Below the pieces are notes generated by a model. It had not been told where the DNA came from. It did not search any database and saw only the letters and a list, made by a program, of their open reading frames with translations. This document shows positions 29,759 to 39,349 of a stretch of 64,000 nucleotides of DNA, piece after piece. Position numbers and translations under genes: made by a program. Positions within the stretch are counted from its first letter, which is position 1, and each line of letters begins with the position of its first letter. The DNA is from Hanleya hanleyi. Taxonomy: Eukaryota > Mollusca > Polyplacophora > Lepidopleurida > Hanleyidae. The DNA lies in assembly GCA_036873755.1 (NCBI GenBank), contig JAVTVY010016045.1, positions 1 to 64,000 on the forward strand, given 5' to 3'.

Positions 29759-30045
29759 ATGTTCTCTTGCACAACTTGCTCGAAGCGCTTTCATCGCCTG
29801 GACAGTTTGCGTTGTCACACACGTGCACGCCACGAAGTACCCATGCATACATGTGCGGATTGTGATATAGCCTTTAAGCATCCCAGTCGAGTCGTCACCG
29901 AAATGTCATACACGGATCACGCTCGCCACTCTCGAGACCGGATATTTCAGTTTCTATCGGAATGCATCTGAGAATAGAAGAACCCATGGAGGTCGATTCG
30001 CCGCAGATTGAAAAGCCGATGGAAATTGATCTCAGTATTGAATGA
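29759..30045 (+). pseudogene. Small C2H2 zinc-finger protein, frameshifted (B right arm)
   Basis: Mirror of 25696-25985. The first finger is intact (MFSCTTCSKRFHRLDSLRCH) and the second begins HTCADCDIAFKHPS. A 4-nt deletion in the second finger near 29888 then breaks the frame, which the left arm does not have. The acidic tail (EEPMEVD, EKPMEID) is visible in the other frame up to 30045. The two arm copies thus carry different lesions. Confidence 0.65.
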
Positions 30046-30169
30046 GAGAAGTAAGAGCTTCGAGCTTCAGTATCATGGATTGCCCGAAGACGTTTAGGTT
30101 ACACTGAACGAAGATTGAACTTTCTGAAATGATGGCTTCTGATTGGTCGATAGGCCGATCACCTCCCCT

Positions 30170-30310
30170 CTAACTTCCGGGTTCTCGACGTCCGCGCCTA
30201 CATCCGGGTTCTTTTCGCTGACGTCCGCGCCTACATCCGGGTTCTTGTCGCTGACGTCCAAGTTGAACTGATTGTGCTAAAAATAGATCACCAGCTAGCT
30301 TGCTATAAAA
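30170..30310 (+). promoter_or_regulatory. Promoter of the right-arm zinc-finger gene
   Basis: Three GACGTCCGCG/GACGTCC words alternating with CTACATCCGGGTTCT, then CTATAAAAGGG near 30303, about 50 bp before the ATG at 30357. Confidence 0.65.
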
Positions 30311-30356
30311 GGGAAGCGGCCTGGCCGTTTCATCAGACACTCTGCCAACCACCAAG

Positions 30357-31283
30357 ATGTTCACTTGTACTACGTGCTCGAAATCATTCACTCGTCTGCA
30401 CGACTTGCGCCGCCATGAGGCTACCAAGCACGACGGAACCGCCCGGTATAGCTGTACGATATGTACACTGTCGTTTCAGCGCCCGGATCATTTACAGCGC
30501 CATGAACGTTCAATTCATGGGCCACCCAAGCGTCCATGCGAAGAATGTGGTCAACTCTTCAAACGACCCAGTCAGTTAAGACGGCATGAGCGTTTGATTC
30601 ATGGTCCGTCACCACGGCATGAGGGACAACTTTCCACTAAAGCGGCACCCAGGAGGGACAGACTCACTGAAGATGAACCCGGGGAGACGAATGCCACTGG
30701 TGATGCGATCACGGAGAGCCCGCCTATACCCACAGTTCAGAAGAGCCTAGATATCCAGCCGGTCCCTAGCATTACTGTTCCCAGTCATACGCCTGACAAC
30801 AACGAACATTTTCTGGAAGATGCGGTGGATGTTCCCAGCGATCTCTTACCCGAAGATCATCCAGTGAGTGAGATGTATCGACGCCATTGGTCCATGATCC
30901 GACACTGTTTCCACCGTCATCGCCCTATATTGGACTTGTACAATTTCCGACTGACTGGCCTCGCCCGTCTACGCAGCTACGTGAAATCCATCTTCAAAGA
31001 CCAACCTACGTCCTTCACATTAAATGTAGCATTTGGGTACATCTTATGCCATAAGATGACGGGTGAATTGCGCTATTTCTATTCCAGTGCCATCAACCCA
31101 GTGTACGACCATCCTTTCACAATCACCAATCGGGCGTCGCTAGAGACGATGCTGGCCCAACTGAACACTGTGGATCCCTTGGAATGGGCCTATGAACAGC
31201 GCCCCAACACCAAGTGGATAGTGGAGAGGGTCACCAATGTTACGTTCTTCGTGGTTAAACTGACCACCACCCCCATCGGATGA
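30357..31283 (+). CDS. C2H2 zinc-finger protein with Polinton polymerase N-terminal-like module (B right arm)
   Basis: 308 codons, open. Three C2H2 fingers occupy residues ~3-85 (FTCTTCSKSF, YSCTICTLSF and RPCEECGQLF, each with H-x3-5-H). A hydrophilic linker (ESPPIPTVQKSLDIQPVPS) follows. Residues ~175-305 hold MYRRHWSMIRHCF, LYNFRLTGLARLRSYVKS, LNVAFGYILCHKMTGELRYF, NRASLETML and QRPNTKWIVERVTNVTFFVV. I recall this module as the segment before the catalytic polymerase B domain in animal Polintons; here the gene stops just after it (LTTTPIG), one C shorter than the left-arm copy. It has its own TATA box and poly(A) signal, so it is an expressed-type gene rather than a random fragment. Likely DNA-binding; function unproven. 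Confidence 0.8.
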   Translation: MFTCTTCSKSFTRLHDLRRHEATKHDGTARYSCTICTLSFQRPDHLQRHERSIHGPPKRPCEECGQLFKRPSQLRRHERLIHGPSPRHEGQLSTKAAPRRDRLTEDEPGETNATGDAITESPPIPTVQKSLDIQPVPSITVPSHTPDNNEHFLEDAVDVPSDLLPEDHPVSEMYRRHWSMIRHCFHRHRPILDLYNFRLTGLARLRSYVKSIFKDQPTSFTLNVAFGYILCHKMTGELRYFYSSAINPVYDHPFTITNRASLETMLAQLNTVDPLEWAYEQRPNTKWIVERVTNVTFFVVKLTTTPIG

Positions 31284-31542
31284 AAGTATTCACCCATGCA
31301 CTGATAGATACTCAGAATGCGCAAACAACTATCTGAGGATATGTTGCCTCAACGGTATCCTGGCCTGCCCGATGACGATTAGAACAAACGGTTCAGAGCG
31401 AACATGGCCGAAGATGGAACTTTCTGAAAAGGCGACTTCTGATTGGACAAGAGTAGCCGAGAATACATCTAACGGACAAGAACGAATATGACAGATGCAG
31501 CACCAAATGGCGGCCTCTGATTGGACAAGAAGCTATTGGTAT

Positions 31543-31640
31543 TGTAAACATACCCAACGCGGCTCCCCCAGCTTGGGTATGATGTACTGAAGGGGATAAT
31601 AAAATGATTGACCTGTCATTCTTGTTGTTGTTGTTCTCTC
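31543..31640 (+). terminator. Conserved 3' UTR motif and poly(A) signal (right-arm zinc-finger gene)
   Basis: GTAAACATACCCAACGCGG, CTCCCCCAGCTTGGGTATGA and GGGGATAATAAAATG (AATAAA 31598-31603), followed by a TTGTTGTTGTTGTTCTC downstream element. Confidence 0.75.
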
Positions 31641-31680
31641 ACCGGTCTACATCATGCGACATTGTACAGAGTACATGCTC

Positions 31681-31683
<3 letters not shown>

Positions 31684-31744
<61 letters not shown>

Positions 31745-31785
31745 AAGGTTTAACGTCGCATTCCGCAATATTTCAGCTATATAGC
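31684..31785 (-). mobile_element. SINE tail with GA microsatellite (right arm)
   Basis: Mirror of 23966-24056; about 57 bp of GA repeats, then GGTTTAACGTCGCATTCCGC and AATATTTCAGCTATATAG. Confidence 0.7.
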
Positions 31786-32029
31786 GATGGGACAACGAGT
31801 ATGTACATGGATTTGAACAGAGTATGTATACAAGAACGTGAACAGAGTACATGTAGAATGACATGCACAGAGTACATTTACATGGACAAGGAACATGTAT
31901 ATTGATAGAGTACATGTACATGAACAGATTACATGTACAGGCAAATAGTACATGTACAGACACATAGTACATGTGCATGGATATGTGCAGAATACATGGA
32001 CATGCACAGAGTACATGTACATTAAATAC

Positions 32030-32345
32030 AGCGAAGATATTGTCTAATACAGGACAGATATGGTATAATACAGGACAGATATGGTATAATACAGCACAGA
32101 TTCGGTATAATACTGGACAGATATGGTATAATACTGCACAGATATGGTATAATACAGCACAGATATGGTGTAATACAGCACAGATTTGGTATAATACAGG
32201 ACAGATATGGTACAATACAGGAGAGATATGGTATAATACAGCACAGATTTGGTATAATACAGCACATTCAGGAGAGATATGATATAACACAGGACAAATA
32301 TGGTACAATACAGGACAGATATGGTATAATACAAAAGGTGTATAT
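32030..32345. repeat. 21-bp array, right-arm copy
   Basis: About 14 copies of the GGACAGATATGGTATAATACA type, against ~34 in the left arm. Confidence 0.85.
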
Positions 32346-32359
32346 ACAAAAAACTCATG

Positions 32360-32445
32360 TGTCAGGAGTAGGATTCGAACCCACGCCCTACGTTGCGCAG
32401 ACCAGCACTTAGGACTGGCGCCTTAGACCACTCGGCCATCCTGAC
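32360..32445 (-). tRNA. tRNA-Leu-like gene, second copy
   Basis: Reverse complement of the gene at 22910 with one difference in the variable arm (CGCAACGTA for CGCAACGCA). All stems, box A, box B and the T6 terminator are preserved. Keeping both copies intact while neighbouring protein genes decay is notable, though gene conversion between arms could explain it. Confidence 0.85.
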
Positions 32446-35141
32446 TTTACAGTTATAGTTCACAGTATCAAGCCATATGTAGTATTCATGCACGATGCGA
32501 CCACCAAGTGTGTAGTTGCGTCTACATGCAGAGAACTACAAGATGACACCCCACACGCTGCATTCGGACCAAGGATGGTCCATGTCTACACCAAATACCT
32601 TCCTTCACTGCCCCAAAATGCCCACTTTGGCTACTACTCCTAGTGATGACGTCACCAATGACGTCACAGATGACGTGAACATCCCTCAAATCGGGGTCTA
32701 CACACCGAGAGTTACAAAATGACACCCCACACGACACATTCGGACCAATGATGGTCCATCTCTACCCCAAATACTTTCCTTCACTGCCCCCAAAATGCCC
32801 ACTTTCGCTACTACTCGTACTGATGATGTCACCCATGACGTCACAGATGACGTGCACAGCCCTCAAATCGGGGTCTACACCCCGAGAGCTACAACATGAC
32901 ACCTCCCACGATGCATTCGGACCAAGGATGGTCCATCTCTACACCAAATACCTTCCTTCACTGCCCCAAAATGCTCACTTTCGCTACTACTCCTACTGAT
33001 GACGTCACCAATGACGCGGACAGCCCTCAAATCGGGGTCTACACCCCGAGAGCTACAAGATAACACCTCCCACGACCCATTTGGACCCATAGTGGTCCAT
33101 CTCTACCCCAAACACACCCCACATACCCCCAAAACGCCGGCTTTCTATACTACGGCCAGACTGCGCATGCGCAGACTATTGAACACGGACGAACCATTAG
33201 TCTACTCGGATGCTCCCCCACGAGAGCTTCAAAATAAGACCTCATACGACACCATAGGACCATTAGGGACTCACCTAGACCCCAAAACGTCCACCCCGTA
33301 TGGACCTATACGCCCATAGCCATGCAGTATAGGCCTATGGGCCTACCCAAACCTCCGTGAGCTTTTTCCAAAAATTTCACCGTTTCGCTCCAGGACCCTT
33401 CCCATCGTGTTCTAAATGACGAGACGTCAAAAACAAATCCATACAGCCCATATCACAATGAACGTGTGTGAATTTCCAAGGTTGAACCTATACCCCCATA
33501 TATAGCCAGTATGGGTTATATGGGCTATATGGTACTTTTCCAAAAATTTCACCGATTCGCTCCGAGACCCTTCCCATCGTGTTCTAAATGACTAGACGTG
33601 AAAAACAAATCCAAGCAACCCATATCACAATGAACGTGTGTGAATTTCCCAGGCTGGACCTATACCCCCATATAGCGAGCCTATAGGCCTATATACAGGC
33701 CTATCCGGTACTTTTTCCAAAAATTTCACCGATTCGCTCCGGGACCCTTCCCATCGTGTTCTAAATGACGAGACGTGAAAAACAAAACCAAACAAGCCAT
33801 ATCACAATGAACGTGTGTGAATTTCCCAGGCTGAACCTATCCTTCCATATAGCCAGCCTATGGGCCTATATACAGCCCATCCCGGTACTTTTCCAAAAAT
33901 TTCACCGTTTCGCTCCGGGACCCTTCCCATCGTGTTCTAAATGACGAGACGTGAAAAACAAGACCAAACAACCCATATCACAATGAAGGTGTGTGAATTT
34001 CCCAGGCTGAACCTATACCCCCATATATCCAGTATGGAGCTTATATGGGATTATATGGTACTTTTCCAAAAATTTCACCGATTCGCTCCAGGACCCTTCC
34101 CATCGTGTTCTAAATGACGAGACGTGAAAAACAAGACCAAACAACCCATATCACAATGAACGTGTGTGAATTTCGCAGGTTGGACCTATACCCCCATATA
34201 GCCAGCCTATAGGCCTATATACAGACCTCGGTGACTTTTTCCAAAAATTTCACCGCTTCGCTCCGGGACCCCTCCCATCGTGTTTTTCTTGGCGAGACGA
34301 GAAAAACGAGACCCCACAACCCATAGCAAAGCCCACGAAAAAAAATTGATCATCCCCATACCCCATACAGGCATGTTCTCTTATATTGTATAATACAGAC
34401 CCCTATTGTAGGGGTAAAGTACGAGTTCCGCTTTTTATATTTTCGGAAAACAATCCTAATTTTACATGCACCCACCCTATTGACTTGATAGACAGGCCCC
34501 GATAAGCCCGGGGACCGTTATTAGCCCTTTTGGCTAGGGTTGATAGGGGTTTTCCCCTATTTTAGGGGTAAAGTCCGTATTCCGCTTTTTATATTTTCGG
34601 GAAAAAATCCTAATTTTACATGCACCCACCCCATTGAATTGATAGGCAGGTCCCAATAAGCCCGGGGACCGATATTAGCCCTTTTGGCTAGGGTTGATAG
34701 GTGTTTTCCCCTATTTTATTTTAGGGGTAAAGTCCGTGTTCCGCTTTTTATAGTTTCGGGAAAAAATCCTAATTTTACATACACCCACCCATGACTGGAT
34801 GCCCCTTCACGAATGCTTCACTTTGATACCTCACTCGACCCAATCGGACCATGCAGCGTATTTGAAGTCTGGGGACTACTTTTTCTCCGCGGAAGCTTTT
34901 TCCCGCGACCGCATCACCACCAGACCGCATCACCGCGGAAGAATACATGCCCAGGGGCCCTTTGCCGGAACTATAGTGACCCGGAGTTACCTCCCCCCCT
35001 AGATTGGAACTCTTCTGTGTTGAAGGTAGTTTTCCTCCCCAACGATCACATGATCGCCACGTGATCAAGTTCCGCCTCAAATTTTACCCGGGGAACAATT
35101 AATGAGGTCAATGTGACTTTAACCGTGTTTTATATACTACT

Positions 35142-35147
35142 TGTAAT
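35142..35147. repeat. Target site duplication of element B, right copy
   Basis: TGTAAT directly follows TATATACTACT and equals 19484-19489. Confidence 0.85.
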
Positions 35148-35317
35148 CTACTAAAGCTCTGAACCGGGTATATATAGACAATGGGTGATTGCAGATTAAA
35201 TCTGAAGTAGCTGCATAGATAAAGATGACAATGTGTTAACCCTAAATATGTGTGATGATTATACAATTAATAAGGGATAAATAACATTGCATGTGAAAAG
35301 TCTATAAAGGATAATGA

Positions 35318-35856
35318 ATGAAATGGCAAACGGACAAAATAGCAATCGGACAAAATGACAACGGAACAAAATGGCAATATTTAAAACAAACTATATCTTG
35401 ATGCATTATAAGAAGTAGAAGTATGGTATTATTTAATATATCTGGTATGTTTGCAATACAGCCCTCGTATTCACCACCCACTCTACCCAAATGGGGATTG
35501 TACTAATTGATAATTCATGCATTCAATCTTTATGTCAAAGTTTGAGAAAAAATTATACCCGTACCTCTAATTCAATTGATCAGAATAACATTTTCTTTTG
35601 TAAATCATCGTCCAGGACACCGTGAAAGGTGTGAAAAGTGGCGCCTCCGTTCCCATGGAGAAACGGTAAAGACCTGGTTATATAAAGTTTCTCTTTCTCA
35701 TGGATGGATATCTCCAATAATACCGAGAACATAGTTTGTCTAATGCATTTTTACCTGATGTCTAACTAAATGAAAATTCACTAAATACTATACTTGGTAA
35801 ATATGACTGAATTGAATAAATATAATAAATAATACCCCATATACTTCATAGTATTC

Positions 35857-35898
<42 letters not shown>

Positions 35899-36010
35899 TG
35901 TCTGATTGCCTGTTTGCTATTTTGCCCGTTAGTCATTTTGTCCATTTACCATTTTGTCCGTTTGCCATTTTGTCCTTTGCCATTTTGTCCGTTGCATTTT
36001 GTCCCCTCTC
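35318..36010. mobile_element. MITE with tandem GGACAAAATGGCAA ends
   Basis: The left end (35320-35379) has four tandem GGACAAAAT-type words. The right end (35897-36004) has six inverse ATTTTGTCCGTTTGCC-type words. The interior is AT-rich with a TA microsatellite at 35860-35895. A solo left end of this family is at 6992-7080. Confidence 0.6.
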
Positions 36011-36839
36011 CCGAACGTTTGCAATTAAAATAAATCACATGGTTATTCAACGGAACAGAGGGTTTTGCAAGAAATATCTTAATTGCACAGCCGGATAATA
36101 ATTCGGTAGGTTAGCCCGGTACGGGATAAACATTTGCACGTGTTCTAATATCTCTTAATGAAATGTAGGATGTCAGTTTCATCAATGTTTTATGGGCCAC
36201 GCCAGAAGGTTAATTAGACATGACAAGAAGTACAGATGTAGAAGGGTGTACACCAATTTTAACGCTACTTTGTGTCACCTCAAATGAACATATTAACATT
36301 TCAACCGTAAATTCAACCTTGCTCCTCTCGGGTGAGAACTTTCTTGAGTAAATCAGGAAGCCGATTTGCGAGATGGTCATATACCGGTATATAATGAAGC
36401 TGTGTCGGTAGCGATCTTTCAACAGCAAATGAATTTATAAGATAGAAATAATAGGAGTGAATGGGTGCAAGATCCGTGTTTAAATAAAAGAGTTACTGCA
36501 TGTAGTGATTGACTGGATAGATAGTTATGTTTTACTGATACTGTTTCGAGGTTCAGCAAAAAATATATTTGTATTACGGAAGTCCAATCTTTGTAAAGAG
36601 CAAGTTTGATTTTCATTAGTCTGTCATAGTATGCACACTCCCCGTTAGTCTGTCATAGTATGTACACTTTACATCCATTAAGGACAGTGTACAATAAACA
36701 ATAAACAAAATGAAATTAACATTTTAAACACATTTATACAATAAAGATAGACGTATATATAATAGGCAGTCTCGATTATTAGCTGGTAGCATGTTTGATG
36801 TAATTATATGGAGAATGACAATTACTTTGCCGTCAGTAT
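36011..36839. other. Anonymous non-coding DNA
   Basis: AT-rich. Isolated early copies of the satellite word TAGTCTGTCATAGTATG appear near 36620-36660. No gene seen. Confidence 0.5.
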
Positions 36840-37144
36840 TTGTCTATGCACTCTCCTTTATTCTGTCACAATATGCGCTCTACATTAATCTGTCACAGTA
36901 AGCACACTCTCCATTATTCTGTCACAATATGCACTCTCTCCATCAGTCTGTCACAGTCGGTACACTCTCCATTACTCTGTCACAATATGCACTCTCCATC
37001 AGTCTGTCACAGTAAGCACACTCTCCATTATTCTGTCACAATATGCACTCTACATTAGTCTGTCACAGTATGCACACTCTTAAATGGCATGTCATAGTCG
37101 GTACACTCAACATTACTCTGTCACAATATGCACCCTTGCTCATA

Positions 37145-37489
37145 CGAACAAATGATAGCTTGTGCGTCTTTTACTTGTGTCCGTTGACTTGTGTGGTCAG
37201 ACACACAAGCTTTTTTCTTTCTTACATATTGAAAAGGTGATTCTTCATAGTAGGATACCCTTTTCAATATGCAATTTCTCTTATAAGAAACCATTCTTCC
37301 TCTATAAGAAACAATGTTTTTTTCTCTAAAAAGTGTCTCCCTAATGCAGTTTTTCATTAAAAATCGCATTTTGAAGAGGGGTAAATGTGCAACACTGTAA
37401 CGATTTCTCAACAATGTTTAATTGTTGTTGACGATCGTTACAATGTTGCAAATAAAGTATAAAAAGACATACAATCTATCATTTGTTCG
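37145..37489. mobile_element. MITE with 14-bp perfect TIRs in the satellite
   Basis: CGAACAAATGATAG at 37145-37158 is exactly inverted at 37476-37489. The interior shares GCAACA(C/T)TGTAACGAT hairpin words and TTTCTTATAGAGGAAGAA-type words with the MITE at 28951-29306, in the opposite orientation. Confidence 0.7.
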
Positions 37490-39349
37490 CACTCTATTAC
37501 TCTGTCACAGTATGCACACTGCCCATTAGTCTGTCATAGTATGCACACTGTCTATTAGTGTGTCATAGTATGCACACTGTCCATTATTAGTCTTTTATAT
37601 AGTAGCCGCACTCTCCATTAGTCTGTCATAGTAGTCACACTCTCCATTAGTTTGTCCAAGTAGGCACACTTGTCATAGTCCGTCATAGTATGTACACACT
37701 CCATTAGTCTCATGGCATGCACACTCTCCAGTATTCTGTCAATATATGCACGCTCTCCATTACTCTGTCATAGTATGCACACTCTCCATTACTCTGTCAC
37801 AGTATGCACACTCTCCATTACTCTGTCACAGTATGCACACTCTCCATTACTCTGTCACAGTGTGCACTCTCCATTAGTCTGTCATGGTAGCCACACTCTC
37901 CATTAGTCTGCCCTAGTAGCCACACTTGTCCTAGTCTATCACAGTATGCACACACTCCATTAGTCTCATAGAATGCACAATCTCCATAATACTGTCATAG
38001 TATGCACATTTTCCATTAGACTATCATAGTATGCACACTCTCCATTAGTCTGTCATATTCGGAGCACTCCTAATTAGTGTGTCATAGTATGCACACTTTC
38101 CATTAGTCTGACATATCATGCACACTCTTCATTAGTCAGTCACAGTATGTACTCTCTCCATTAAGTCTGCCACAGTATGCACACTCTCCATTAGTGTCAT
38201 AATATACACATTATCCATTAGTCTGTCATACTGTGCACATTAACTTTTAGTCTATCATAGTATGTACACTCTCGGTCTGTCGTGGTCGTCACACTCTCCA
38301 TTAGTCTCATGGTATGCCCACTCTCGATTAGTCTGTCATAGTATGTACACACTCCAGTAGGCTGTCACAGAATGCACACTGTCCGTTACTCCGTCATAGT
38401 ATATACATCCTCCAGTATTCTGTCACTCTGTCATAGTATGCATACTGTCCATTAGTCTGTCATAGTATGCACTCTCTCCATTTATAATAGTCTGTCATAG
38501 TATGTACACACTCCATTAGTCTGTCATAGAATGCACACGCTACGTCAGTCTGTCTTAGAATGTACACTCTCCATTAGTCTATCAAAGTATGAACACTCCA
38601 TTAGCATTAGTCTGTCATAGTATGCACACTCTCCATTAGTCTGTCACAGTACGCACACTCCATAGGTCTGTCACAGTATGCACACTCTACATTAGTCTGT
38701 CATAGTATGCACACTCCATTAGTCTGTCACAGTATGACACAAAACATTAGTCTGTCATAGTATGTACACTCTCCATTAGTCTGACATAGTATGTACACTC
38801 TCCATTAGTCTGTCATATTGCGCACGCTCTCAATTAGTATGTCATAGTATTCACTCTTCATTGGTCTGTCATAATATTAAACAATCTCCATTATCTTGTC
38901 ATAGTATGTACATACTTCATTAGGCTGTCAAAGAATGCACACTCCATTAGTCGGTCATATTATTTACACTATAAGTCTGTCATAGTATGTACACACTTCA
39001 TTAGTCTGTCAAATTATGTACACACTCCATTAGTCTGTCATAGAATGCACACTCTACATTAGTCTGTCTTAGAATGTACACTCTCCATTAGTCTATCATA
39101 GTATGCACACTCCATTAGTCGGTCACATCATGCACACTCTTTATTAGTCTGTCATAGTATGCACTCTCTCTTAGTCTGTCATAGTATGTACACTCTCTAT
39201 TAGTCTGTCATAGTATGCACACTCTACATTGATCTGCCACAGTATACACACTTCATTACCCTGTCATAGAATGCACACTCTTGAATAGTCTACCATAGCA
39301 TGCACACTTCACTAGTTTGTCATAGTATGCACAATCTTCATCAATCTGT

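Larger units (their letters stand above)
19490..35141. mobile_element. Element B: giant-TIR Polinton derivative
   Basis: A 15.65-kb element with termini AGTAGTATATAAAAC...GTTTTATATACTACT and a 6-bp duplication, matching the end signature of element A. Nearly all of it is two inverted arms (19490-~26565 and ~28876-35141) around a centre of ~2.3 kb. The arms carry TIR-type tandem modules, a tRNA-Leu-like gene, two zinc-finger genes and shared 3' UTR motifs. No integrase, ATPase, capsid, protease or polymerase core is present. The arms differ by small indels, array copy number and a MITE in the right arm. They are therefore not an exact assembly reflection and have diverged since duplication. 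Confidence 0.85.
28876..35141. repeat. Element B right arm
   Basis: Reverse-complement copy of the left arm: CA microsatellite, small zinc-finger gene, zinc-finger gene, 3' UTR, SINE tail, 21-bp array, tRNA, CRE modules (32520-33320), 175-bp array (33330-34390), 150-bp hairpin units (34400-34795) and terminus. It is shorter because of smaller arrays. It contains a 356-bp MITE absent from the left arm. Confidence 0.8.
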
